Source: Jacaranda mimosifolia
Taxonomy: Eukaryota; Streptophyta; Magnoliopsida; Lamiales; Bignoniaceae
DNA length: 64,000 nt
Direction of reading: 5' to 3'
Assembly (NCBI GenBank): GCA_018894105.1
Contig: CM032125.1
Span: 34,395,032-34,459,031 of the forward strand
Shown here: in pieces, positions 46,086 through 58,180 of the stretch
Layout of the letters: each line of letters starts with the position of its first letter
How positions within the stretch are numbered: position 1 is the first letter of the stretch
Notes under the pieces: model-generated
What the model was told of the DNA's origin: nothing
What the model saw: only the letters and a program-made list of their open reading frames with translations
Database searches by the model: none
Translations under genes and position numbers: made by a program

Positions 46086-48896
46086 GTGGTGTGCAAAACC
46101 CATTCTAATATAATTAACATGAGTCGAGGACTAATTCAATTAAAAAGATTAAGAGGAATATTGCAAGGATGAAGTAAAAATTACATATAATAAAAATGAA
46201 AGTAACTTCCTCTATTACCAAATATCCAAATCATTCTTTAAGGGAATCATAAGTATAAACAATTCATTATTAATACAAAAATATTAACTAACGACAACGT
46301 CTATTTATAACAATATGGTGAATACACTTAACTAATAACATTATAACATAAATTTGAAACTAAGCTACAACACTACTAAAATGGAGCACTCATGCTTCAA
46401 TTACAGCTCTATCATATCAAAAGGGACAGAAGTCATATGATTCCAGTTGAAAATTTTTGGTGGTTTGCTTGGGATCATGACATAAGAAGCCACTTTCCTT
46501 CATGTGCACTCCCACCCTTGTTTTCAATGTGTTATCACTCCAAACATACATCAAACACCTCAAAAATGGTTTGACATAGTTGTATACTCTTCTTGACACA
46601 CATGGACTAATCCCGACTGTATGAAACACACCTAGACACCTCTATAGCCAACTAATGGACTATATGTATGAAGAAACAGCCACAATTGGTCCCAAGAAAA
46701 CATTGAAGAACAAAGCCACAACTGTAACTTGCTAACACCCTACAATTGCTGCACATCCAAGCCACAACAAGACAAATGAAGACACAAAATGAGTGCTAAT
46801 AACACGTGGCATTACCATCTGGACAGAACAAAGACCCTATTTGGAGTGCTTAAAATGCAGATAGAAGGTTCCACTGGTAGGCTGACCTATGAGCAAAAAA
46901 GAAAAGTCCACATATGGAGTGATAACATAAAAGACTCATTACTCAATACTCAAGGCTTAAGACCCCAAACTAATGAACTGAACAAAAAAAAAAAAAAGAA
47001 AAAAAAAAAGACCACATATGCAGTGTAACATAAAAGACTCAATACTCAGCACTCAAGACTTAACACCCCAAAGTGATGAGCTCAATAAAAAAGACCTTCC
47101 TGGAATGATAACATAAAAGACTCATTAATCAACACTCAAGACTTAAGACTCCAAAGTGACTAACTCTATACACAAAGCCTAACAGCACACAAGATTGCAC
47201 CAGTGCAATCAGCAGTAACTATCTCATGGCAGTTAGTTTTCTGCTAGACAATAAACAGTCACACTAAAATAAGGGGGCTATTTAAAATGGAGGCAAATTA
47301 GTTGTCTCCAATAGATATGATGTAGTGGTGACCATGGAGGTATGCTTATTTCTCCACTCAACGGGTGGAGAAACCCCAAGCATGGCACCTTTGCATTAAT
47401 AGTTGGCATGTATCAGACCATTCAAGCAACTCAGCAAGCAACTAAGAAAAGAAATTTGTAGAAATCATACCATTTTTCATATACAATAAGCGAAGTACAT
47501 GAAACAACATTCAAAATACCATATAATCCTCTTACAGGTAAGCATCACAAAACTCGTAAAGTATTCAGAATCATTCAATTTACACTATAACATGATTTAA
47601 AACATGCATAAGTAACTCCAACAAACAAAGAAATTTAAAAAAACTCACAGTAGAACTAAGAGCAAAAGATAGAGATGAGTCTTTCAAATATCCCTTTCCA
47701 GAATCAACATCCACACTCCCAGCAGCCCCAAATTGTCCCCACAACTGGAAGATGTTTGGTTAGCCATTTTGCAAGTGTGTGCAGTGTATGAGTAGGTGAA
47801 AGGGAAGTGATAGTATGTTTTGTGTGCAATGGTAAGATAGTTTGAGAAGTGTTAGATGTATATATAGAAGAAATTTAGGTCATAGGTAAAGGACATATGG
47901 CCATAAACCATGAATTTCTTGTTCCAATTTTTTAAATTGGATGTGATATCACAGGTTGTGTTTGTCAGCCTTACTTAAGAACACAAAAGCAGGTTGCTTT
48001 GTGTAGGATGAAGTTAGTACATATCATGTGAGGAAAAAGTGACAATCGCACATCTCAACAGCATACAGTAAAAGAACATAAGCCACAATAAATATAGACT
48101 AGGGCCATGTATTGTTGACCAAAAAATGGTAATGTAAATCTGTATTTCCTCAGCTTCAAATAGATATAATAACATGTTCAACTCAATAATCTTCCAAAAT
48201 TACAGAAAGAATTTACCTCAAACCCTATCATATCCCAACTTCATCAATTAAACAGAGAATCCCCCATACAGTTAGCATAAATTTACAGAAGCAAAAATCC
48301 AACTTTGCATAATTGAAATGCATAATAAAAAACCCCTATTAACACATACGCATACAGGTGAACAACATATATATGACAAAACCCATCCACCCAATTTCAA
48401 TATTGATAATCACATAACACATATATGCCAAAATTCTCAATTATTCATGCACTGGAGACACTCACAGAAAAGAAATTGGTTGAACAACAAACAATATTAT
48501 GCAATGTCTGAAAGGTAATCCCAACCCACATGCATTTGGCCCACAACTACACCACCAACTCAGACCGCCTGAACATTACACAGAAAATAAAAGAACAGGG
48601 GATGCAATATTGTGAGGTAAATCAACAAATAAAGAAGAACAAGGTCTGAAATACCCATTCCATTCAATCACACAAGGCATAATACTGAGACTGGATTGGA
48701 AAATCCTCAGCCTCAAATCGAAGCCTATGGAACCTTTTTCTGAAAAATTGATTCACGAACATTAATCCCAAATGAAGGCATACGTGATTTACAATAAGCC
48801 CAAAACCATAACTGAAAATTGTGACCTTCAACCATTGTATATAAAACGATGAATTTGTTTTTACAGCAAGCTTCAATCGATGTATAAGGGAGGTCG

Positions 48897-48927
<31 letters not shown>

Positions 48928-48979
48928 AAACAAAATCAACTTCAACCATACTCAACGCTGAGAATTCACAGCATCAAAT
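46086..48979. other. Unassigned interior of the Harbinger-type element
   Basis: I recognise no product here. Degenerate direct repeats with AACATAAAAGACTCA occur at 46924, 47027 and 47110. On the minus strand a TATATATA box (near 47861) precedes a short ATG frame (MANQTSSSCGDNLGLLG, from about 47766) that could be a transcript leader for ORF1. A (CT)n run lies at 48896-48922 beside an open frame of 70 codons without recognisable domains. Confidence 0.35.
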
Positions 48980-49842
48980 TGCACTTCTTGTAATAAAAAT
49001 TTCGGTAACAAAGTAAAAATTTGTTACAAAATCATGATTTTTTGTAACGAAACTACAATTTTGTTACTAAAGCACTCATCTTGGGTGACCAAGAAAAATA
49101 TTTGTTACCTTTAATAAATATTTGTTACCCAAAATTTTTATTCTTTTGTAACTAAAGAAAAATTCACTACGAAAACTAAAGTATTGTCACAAATAATTTT
49201 TCCCACCGTTCAGGAAAACATATTTGTAACAAAAATTTCTACCTTTTTGTTACGTTGTCCAATTTGTTACAATTAAGTTTTATAGTAACAAATATTTTTG
49301 TTACTACAGTTAATAATTTACCCTCTAAAAAAATTTTCCCTCCAAAATTTTGTTTTATGAAAATGGTAACAAATACTTTTTTACTAATTTTAAATCACAA
49401 TTAAATAAAGCCCCACCTAAAATTCATTTCCTTCTAAAAATGTATTCCCTCCAAATTTGATCCAAAGTTTCTTCATTCCAAAATTTGTTCCCTCCATAAA
49501 TTAATTTAATTTAAAGTGTAAAAAATATTTTAGTTATTAATATCACATGTCATCACAATTAAAAATTTCTTCCAAAAATTGGCACCTCCCTATATGCCCA
49601 TGTCACCCTTCACCATAGGTAAAAAGAATTAAAAATAAAATTAAATATCTAAAAAGTAAAAGACAAAATTATTCTTTATTTGGATTTACTTAGATCTACA
49701 TGTCAAACCATTAATCGATTTAACAAATTTTATAATTAAATAAAGTATAACTATTAAGAAAACTCAATTGCCACATTGACAGGGTGCTGGGTTCATTTTA
49801 TATATGTATGTATATGTGTATATATATCTATATATTAATATG
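48980..49842. repeat. GTAACAAA-type subterminal repeats and CCCTCC-rich DNA
   Basis: Between 48995 and 49320 the motif TTTGTTAC / GTAACAAA recurs in both orientations, as in CACTA element arms. A degraded TTCTTGTAATA lies at 48985. From 49320 to 49520 a CCCTCCAAAATTT-like motif repeats, also seen at 58215-58400 and 58960-59050. No complete element could be delimited. Confidence 0.4.
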
Positions 49843-50689
49843 TATATGTGCAGGTAAATTTGCAATTTTTGTCCTTGAACTTTACCTCATTTAGTTTTTC
49901 GTCCTATAAGGTGCGTAATTGCAATTCTAATCCTATAAGTACTAAAAAATTGTCATTTTTTGTCCTTTTTTCGCCGGAGATGGCCAAGTCATCTGTAGCA
50001 CCCCTCATCAGGATGACACCTCAGTCAAGGCACCACACAGATTCAATCTTAAATATCAGAGTCGCAAGCTAACAAAAGACCCATAAGTTCATTTCACACA
50101 TTCTAAAATGGCATTCAATCCCATCCATCAGTTCTAAACCACACTTTTCAAAATAAACACCTACTAAACTTCATAATATTAATACCTTAAAGCATAACAC
50201 ATTAAACCTTATAATTACAATCATACATGTCTCAACATCTCTAATGTTCCATTCCGAATACAATACATCATAACTTATATTATGTACAACCGTCAAAACG
50301 AAATCAATTACATTTCTTCCCAGCTCAATCTCGAACTATCTTTTCCCTGTTTGATATAATAAAGTACAGGGAGGTAAGTCCAAAGACTTAGTGAGGAATG
50401 CAGAAAGGATTTATCGAGGATGATTCGACTCGACAAATCATAATATAAACAAACAGATCAAACAATACAGAAACAGATAGTTCCGATAAGCAAACAGGAA
50501 ACTCTCCTGCCTTATTGCTCTAAGATCATGTGTCAGACAAACAGAAACAATCAGACAGATCAAACCCAAAGCATATGCACTCAAATGATAGTCTAAGACG
50601 TGCATTGTCGATTCACCTTATACCAGACAAACATATCACCGAAGCGTAACAGCTTGGTATATGGCAAATGCCCATACGAACTGTATAGC

Positions 50690-50816
50690 ACACCGCCGAT
50701 GCCCAGGGGAAGTCCCTAGCACACCATCGGTACCCAGGGGGAGTCCCTAGCGTACCGTCGACACTCAGGGGGAGTCCTTAGCGTATCGTTGACACCAAGG
50801 GGGAGAGTCCCTTGCG
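50690..50816. repeat. 31-bp minisatellite
   Basis: Four units with CCCAGGGGGAGTCCCTAG-like cores at spacing 31, 31 and 33 bp. A fifth isolated copy is at about 50903-50935. Confidence 0.85.
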
Positions 50817-51140
50817 TGCCTCACATAACCAAACAGATCGCTCGGATCGGCCCTTGGCCTCATAATCACCATACAAATAACCGAATTAACCGCTTATGCA
50901 GATGCCCAGGGGAAGTCCCTAGCACATTGCCGGTTTCAGACAGAACAGATCATAGCAGACAAAAACAATGCCGATCAAGAAACAGATAACAGTAACATAT
51001 ACAGATATGCCAGCATGGCCAAAATACAGATTAGATAACAGAAATGCCAACAAGGCAACAGATACAAATTAGAGCAGAACAGATAATAGACAAACTTCTG
51101 AACGCCAGAACAGACAGAAACAGATACAGAACAGATATAA

Positions 51141-51490
51141 CCCTCACAGGGTTATTCAGAATAGAATCAAATAACCAACAGAAATCAAACACGATTCTGA
51201 GTAACGTACAGAAACAGTAAACCCACACAGGAGTTAATTTCAATAACAAATAGCTCAATAGGATGCCAAATTGGCAGAACCTCACAGGTATATCAAGTAC
51301 CAAGAGGAATAGATCCTCACAGGGGTATTCAGAATAGAATCAAATAACAAACAGAAACCAAACACAGTTCTGAGTACGTACAGAAACAGTAAACCCACAC
51401 AGGGGTTAATTTCAATAACAGATAGCTCAATAGAGTGCCAAATTAGCATAACCTCATAGGTATAACAAGTACCAAGAGGGATAGATCCTC
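51141..51490. repeat. 173-bp tandem duplication
   Basis: ATTCAGAATAGAATCAAATA at 51154 recurs at 51327, and the following ~160 bp are closely similar. Confidence 0.85.
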
Positions 51491-52326
51491 ACCTTATACC
51501 CAGTCAGTCAGATATATAGCTATTGCTCATCACTAGCCAAATCTCCGTCACCTAATTCACAAAATAATTCATAATTAAAGTTCGATCGATTCTACTAACC
51601 TTATTCTTTATCGAAGCTTAATATTTCCCAAAATTACCAAATAAATCTTATTTAAGTCCAAATTTATATATAAATCAATCAAACTAACTTAATTTGATCA
51701 ACTATTAACAATTTAAGATTTAAAATCTCAAATTCCTATTTTATAAATAATCTATAATTAACTCAAACCCACAAAATGTCACTAATTAAATCTTACAAAA
51801 TCTATATAACTCAATTCAACCTCCAACTACATAATATTCCATGCTTAATCTAACAATTATCTCCAAAATTATTAATATGCCATCAAATCTAAAAATTCCT
51901 ATACATATATATAATACATAATCATAATCATATAATAACACCACCTAAAGTCCATAATTAAATCACTTATCATCCTAACTCATACATATACCTTGCATGA
52001 ATATATATAATACATAAAAATATAATTATCAAAACCTAACAAAATTTATAACTCACTAACTAATGCCCGGATTCGAAAATGGACTATACCGTCACAACCA
52101 TTGGAACGAGGAGATAATTCTGCCCCCAACTCGCCGGAGCGCAGCCGCCGCCGCCTGAATATGGACACTTTATACCGTTCTCTTCCTTACACTCTCCTGA
52201 ACAATAATCTCCGGTTAGTTTTTAATTATACTGCTCCTATTGGCCGGAAAACACCAAAAACAGCCCCAAACTCACCTTGCTCCGCCGCCACTGTTCAGCT
52301 CCGTTCACCGCTGTCCGCTGCACAGA

Positions 52327-53066
52327 GCTCGAGATGGAGTTATGCAGGTTTCCAAAGGCGCATTGCTTATCATGAAGGGAGAAAAGCGGAACGGCCTTTA
52401 CATATTGTAGGGAAACACGGTTTCTGGTACTGCAGCGGTTTCTTCATCAGTCAATGATACTACGAGACTCTGGTATATGCTGCTTGGGCATATAAGTGAT
52501 AGGGGAATGTAAGAACTAAGCAAACGAGGTTTGCTTTGCGGGGAGAAGACTGGAGAACTGGATTTCTGCGAGCAGTGTGTGCTGGGCAAGCAACACAGGG
52601 TGAAATTCGGCACTGCAATTCATAGGACCAAAGGCACCTCGGGTTACATTCACTTAGATCTTCAGGGGCTTTCTCAGGTTCTTTCAAAAAGAGGTGCAAG
52701 GTACATGCTGACATTCATAGATGATTTCTCACGGAGAATATGGGTGTACATGCTGAAGCATAAGGATGATGTGTTTGTCAACTTCAAGCAATAGAAGACC
52801 TTAATTGAGAAGCAGACAGGAAATGAGATCAAGCGCTTGAGGACTAACAACGGATTGGAGTTCTGCAACAGGGAATTTCAGGAATTCTGTGAGAAGGAAG
52901 GAATTGTGAGGCATCGCGCAGTTGTATATACACCATAGCAGAATGGAGTTGCAGAACGGATGAACATGACTATCTTGGAAAGAGCTAGATGCATGCTCTG
53001 TAACGCTGGATTGTTTAAGGATTTTTGGGTAAAAGCGATTAACATTGCGTGTTATTTGGTGAATAA
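52327..53066 (+). pseudogene. Copia pol fragment (integrase part) inside the gypsy LTR
   Basis: About 740 bp match the integrase region of copia A and C: LDFCEQCVLGKQHRVKF (52558), a GYIHLDL version of the core, FIDDFSRRIWVYMLKHKDD (52713), TNNGLEF (52845; the Asp of TDNGLEF is Asn), ILERARCML (52972) and ACYLVNK. Stops are present near 52510, 52792 and 52936. It has no LTRs, and no target duplication was found. Confidence 0.8.
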
Positions 53067-54694
53067 GGAAACCGCCACTAAACCATATATTCTGCTTCTT
53101 CTCCTCCCTACCTACACAACCATACCCTTCGTCTCAGGTTTCAGGGTTTGGAGATGAGTACCGAAAGTTAACCAAGGAAATGGGTTTCTTCACGGTGCTT
53201 CTCCGTCCACCTTCAACCACCGTGCATGGCTGCCGTCTTGTGGCCTGAAAATGGTGAGGGAGGTGGTGGTAAGGTGTGATGAAGAAATAGATGCTTGGTG
53301 GTGAAGCTCTTGCTCGGTTGTGAGGGAGGAAAGAAGAAGAAAATGAGGAGAAAAATGAAGAAGAAAGAAGAAAAAGGGAGAGAAGAAATGAAAGTCAAAA
53401 TAGCATTAAATTTTGACTTGATGGAAAGCATGGGACAAGCATGGAGCAGCATGGCTCGGCTCGTACCATCATCATTTCATCTTTTTTTTTTTTTTTTAAT
53501 AATAGTTTAGAATTCTCTCAATTTAGTTCTCAAAATGAATAAAATGCATTTTCAATCTTAAAAAATCTTGTAAAATATCAATTGAATCTTATATAATTTT
53601 TTATCACGATTAAATAATTTAAAATTTTAATCGAATAACTAAAATTAACTTATAAAATAAATAATAATAATTTTAACAAATATATAAAATTTTGGGATCG
53701 TTACATCACCAAAAAAGCTGACGTGGCTTGCTGGGCATGTGGTAGCTTAGAGTTTTTGCCACGTTGGACTGCCTAATAAGCATTTTTTGTCTTTTTCTTG
53801 CTTAATTGGCAACATACGTGTCTTTTTTTTTTTTTTGTAATTTCAAATATATTATATAATTTATATATACACACATATATACTATTATATATAAATTTAT
53901 ATATTACATATCATCATTTTTTCTCTAAAACACAAATTTTTTTTTTCAAAATACTCTCTGCTATCCTTCATTATCCCCCAAAATTTTTCATTTTCCAATA
54001 TATGTATACATATATTATATATATTTTATTATAATCACTCAATTCTATTTTCACCCAAAAATTTTAATAAAAAAACATTGATTTAACTTCTATAGTAAAA
54101 AATATCTCCCCAAAAATATAAACAAATATACACATATATTTATATATAATCTACAATTATTTACTAATTAAAAAATAAAAAAAAATTAATCTACCCTATA
54201 ACTATATTCTTTTAACGCGCTTGGTTGGCACAACTTTGAATTTAAAAATATACACACACACATATATATATGCACATATATTTATATAAATATATATATA
54301 TAATTTATAATTATTTACTAATTAAAAAACAAAAAAAATTAATGTACCATATTAACAATATTCTTTTAACCCGCTTAGTTGGCACAACTTTGAATTTAAA
54401 AATATACACATATTTATATAAATATATATTTATATATAATTTATAATTATTTACTAATTAAAAAATAAAAAAAAATAATCTACAATGTTAACAATATTCT
54501 TTTAACTCGCTTAATTGGCACAACTTTGAATTTAAAAATATACACATATATATACAAATATTTATATAAATATATATTTATATACAATTTATAATTATCT
54601 ACTAATTAAAAAAATCACATGGTTAAAATAATTTAAATTAAAAATAAATTAAAAATAAAAATTTGAAAAAAAAAAAAAAAGATGGGGAAAAATT

Positions 54695-54890
54695 GGTACA
54701 TCCCCCCACCCTCGAGTAGCCACCATCGTTGCCGCCTGGCCAGATCTAGCCAAGCGGCCCCTAGCCATGGCTGGCCAGGCAACCATGGCCAGATCCAAGT
54801 GGCCGGCGAGCTCACTTGGTTCATGGACATGGCAGCCCAGCCGGGGGGGGTGGTGTGCGGGCTCTATTGGGGGGAGGGTGGGGGGACATA
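54695..54890. other. GC-rich palindromic core of MULE 2
   Basis: It has TGGCCAGATCTAGCC, CCATGGCTGGCC and AACCATGGCCAG motifs, then GGGGGG runs; it occupies the same place as the MULE 1 core. Confidence 0.55.
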
Positions 54891-54971
54891 TATATATAAT
54901 GTGTATATATGTGTATGTATATATAAATACATATATTTAGATAAATGTATATATTTAGACATATGTGTACA

Positions 54972-55063
54972 TATAGGGGGGTAAATTGCTATTAACCCTA
55001 TCTAGACCTATTTAGATATATGTGTATATATAAATAGGGTTAATAGCAATTTACCCCCCTATA
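54972..55063. repeat. Perfect 30-bp inverted repeat with 32-bp spacer
   Basis: 54972-55001 (TATAGGGGGGTAAATTGC...) is the exact reverse complement of 55034-55063. The right arm is the left end of the element at 55034-56602. Confidence 0.9.
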
Positions 55064-56602
55064 TTTTAAAAAATAGACAATATACTTCCTTATGAGAAAA
55101 GAAAATTTCAAAATACTTCCCTGTGTTTTAAAAAATTATACACACCGCCTCACCCTTCTCATTTGCTGCTTATTTAACATAATTTTAATATGAAAAAACT
55201 AATTTACCCTTAATCATTTAATATATTTTCAATTCAATTTAAATAACCTTTTATTATCATTTTTTCCTTTTCTTTCATTCTTTTTTTTTCTTTTTATTTT
55301 TCATTTCTCTCTTCTTCCATTATTTCATATATTTCTCATTTTATACATATATAAATTTATCATTATCTCTCATTTCTCATTATTTCAGATATTCTTATTT
55401 TATACATATCTATATATATTTATTTATTTATTTACAAAATTTAAATCACTTTTATTTTTATCTTATCAATCATATTAATCTTTCTTTCTATTAATTCATT
55501 CCAAATTAAATAAAATTTGCTTAAAAATATATATCATATTTTTTATTTATACTTAAGCACATATATAGCATATATAAACATATATAATTTATCTATAAAA
55601 TTTAAATAAATTATATTTAAATTTTAAATAAAGTATAAATATAACTTAAATATTAAATAAATTTATTCATTTTAAATTAAATATTATATATTTATAAAAA
55701 TATAACTTATATACATAAATATATTCATATATTTAAATATAAATATATCAACATATTTATGTATATATTTATAAATATATTCAATATTTATTTATAATAT
55801 GTATATACATAGATATAAGCACCCCCAAACACCACCCCCACGCCTCGGCCCCCCAAGCCCAACCAGTCCCGCACCCTCTACACATGGCCGCCGGCCGCCT
55901 TTGTGAGGGGCGCCATGGCCCCCGATCACGACCCCTCAAACCTCCAGGGCCGCAACACCCCTTCCCGCGTCCTCTGCACACAGCATGGCCGCCCCTGCGA
56001 GCGGCGGCCGTGGCCGACTCTGCAACTGGCAGCTATGGCCACGGCCGCCCGCGGCTGTGGCTACCGCTCGCACACCCAGCAGCCCCCACCCCCCACCTCC
56101 AAAATCTGGCCAGATCCCATTTTGATGGCTATGGAACTTTTTTTTTTTTTTAATTATTGTAGCAGCTGCCGGCGGTAGCCATGGAAAACGGCTGCCATGG
56201 CCATTGCTGATGGGTGTGGGTAAGGTTTGGGGTGGGGTGGGGTAGTTATATTCTATTTATATTATAGTATAATATATAATATATATACACATTATTTAAT
56301 GATAATTTATTATGTTGTATATATTTTATATATTTTTAAAAAAAAAAGTATAATACAATTTGATCTATACTGTTCATTTCTTAAGAGAAAATCCAACGGT
56401 TAATGAATAAGGGAATAATTATCTTTTTACATAGAAAAATACATGCTCAAATGCATGTCTCCACGTGTGTTCTACACCCATGTTATTAGGAGGGTTTATT
56501 GCATGATTTTTTAAAATATTAAGAGGTATTTTGAACATTTATTTTTCATATGGGGTAAATTACCTATTTTTTAAATACAAGGGCGTTAGTTGTAAAAATT
56601 CC
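55034..56602. mobile_element. TIR element with a GC-rich core nested in MULE 2
   Basis: The left end AGGGTTAATAGCAATTTACC and the inverse right end AGGAATTTTTACAACTAACG continue into matching arms (TTTTAAAAAATAG...). Flanks ATATATAAAT and ATATATATAT may be a 10-bp duplication. The core at 55825-56235 is GC-rich. A second, partial copy of the left arm lies at 57230-58180. Confidence 0.55.
55825..56235. other. GC-rich core, about 400 bp
   Basis: The most GC-rich stretch of the window, with GGCCGCCGGCCGCC, GCCATGGCCCC and TGGCCAGATC motifs, interrupted by a poly-T run (56140). Open frames on both strands here are rich in Pro/Arg/Ala and match nothing I know. Confidence 0.5.
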
Positions 56603-56922
56603 TATATATATATATATGATAAATATCATAAATATATATCATATATATTTTATTATATATATCTATTTGGCATTTTTGTTATTTTTTTTAATTAATCAAG
56701 TCACGTCAGCTACCAACAAGGCAAAAACTCCAAATGGACACGCGTCCAGCAAGCTACGTCAGTTTTTCCTGCGACTTTCACCAGTTTCGGCAAAAAAAAG
56801 AACTAAAAGTGATAATTTTTTTATACTTATAGGACTAAAATTTCAATTATGCAATTTATAGGACCAAAAATCAAATGGGGTAAAGTTACAAGACTAAAAT
56901 TGCAATGTTGCTTATATGTGCA

Positions 56923-57186
56923 TTTATAGTGTTATTTTTATATGTTTTCCATTTTTATGTATTTATTTAATTTAATTTTTTTATGGATAAATATCTAATT
57001 GTCTAGAAATTTTTAACTGCAAAGATACCAAAATTTTGCAAAATAAATTTTTAGCCATTCCCCAAAATATAAATAAATATTCATCACATTCTTCAACACA
57101 ATTATCACATTCCCCAACTCCACTCCAAAAACTCATTCTCCTAAACACATAATACAAAACATATAAAATATAACCAAACACTACGT
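56923..57186. mobile_element. Tourist-like MITE fragment
   Basis: The right arm CCCCAACTCCACTCC...ATAACCAAACACTACGTTA resembles the right arm of the MITE at 21676-22299. The left end was not found. Confidence 0.4.
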
Positions 57187-57229
57187 TAGCAAAAAAAGGA
57201 AAAGTAAGGGGTTCAATTGAAATGGTAAC

Positions 57230-58180
57230 AATTTTATTGGGCTAGTTGGAATTTACCCCACTGTGATTTGTGCAATAGGCATCAAACCCTATTGTGAAAA
57301 AAAAAAAATATATATATATATATATATACAAAATAACTTCCTTATATTTTATAAAACCACGCACACTGCCTCCCCCTCCACATTTGTTGCCCATTTAATA
57401 TAATTTTAATATAAAAAGATCAATTTACCCTTAATCATTTCACATATTTACAATTCAATTTAAATAACTTTTTATTATCATGTCTTGTACTTTTTTCTTT
57501 TTATTCATTCTTTTCTTTTCTTTTTATTCTCATTTCTCTCTTCTTCCATTATTTCATATATTTCTCATTTTATACATATATAAATTTATCATTATTTCTC
57601 ACTTCTTATTATTTCATATATTCTCTTTTTATACATATTTATACATATAAATTTATCTATAAAATTTTAAATAATTTTTATTTTTATCTTTTTTCTTTCT
57701 AATTGTTCATACATGTATACTTATTTTTTCTATTTATATTTATTCACATATATATAATATACATATATATATATATTTATCAATAAAATTCAAATTACTT
57801 TTATTTTTATCTATTTTTTTTCTATTTATTCATTATGTATTAAATAATATTTAATATTTACAAAAATATATATAATATAATTTTTTATTCATATTTATAT
57901 ACATATATAGTGTATATATATACATATATATGTGTATAAATTTCAATAAAATTTAAAGAAGATTCATCATATATTTCCATTTTATACATATATAAATTTA
58001 TCATTATTTCTCATTTCTCATGCTTATATACATATATAGTATATATATACATATATATAAATTTCAATAAAATTTAAAGAGGATTCATCATATATTTATC
58101 ATTTTATACATATATAAATTTATCATTATCTCCCATTTCTCATTATTTCATATATTCTTACTTTATACATATGTTTATAT
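57230..58180. repeat. Partial copy of the 55034 element arm with a 121-bp tandem duplication
   Basis: 57330-57660 aligns with 55120-55400. At 57904-58140 a unit beginning CATATATAGTGTATATATAT is duplicated with a spacing of 121 bp (marker TTTCAATAAAATTTAAAGA at 57941 and 58062). Confidence 0.6.

Larger units (their letters stand above)
49994..53705 (-). mobile_element. Long solo LTR of a Ty3/gypsy-type element
   Basis: The 3.7-kb segment runs TGTAGCACCCC ... GGGATCGTTACA and is flanked by TCATC and TCACC (one mismatch). TG...CA ends, the minus-strand start TGTAACGATCCC and the great LTR length suggest the chromovirus (Tekay/Del) type. No gag-pol of its own is inside. It contains a 31-bp minisatellite, a 173-bp duplication and a copia pol fragment. 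A solo LTR left by recombination, or a non-autonomous unit, fits best. Confidence 0.72.
49853..56912. mobile_element. MULE 2: older Mutator-like element, 7.1 kb with nested insertions
   Basis: It is flanked by a perfect 10-bp duplication TATATGTGCA (49843-49852, 56913-56922). Its TIRs (49853-49993 continued at 53706-53800, and about 56680-56912) are the same family as MULE 1 but more diverged from each other. The left TIR is split by a gypsy-type solo LTR, and the centre by the TIR element at 55034-56602. Arms and GC-rich core (54695-54890) are in the same order as in MULE 1. No transposase. Confidence 0.85.

Noticed and set aside
50690..50816. CRISPR-like array of short repeats
   Set aside because: The units are contiguous with no unique spacers, inside a plant LTR; it is a minisatellite.
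55884..56178. Pro/Arg-rich open frames in the GC-rich cores (also 5607-5858 and 54682-54984)
   Set aside because: Several overlapping frames on both strands arise from high GC content. There are no conserved motifs and no splice structure.
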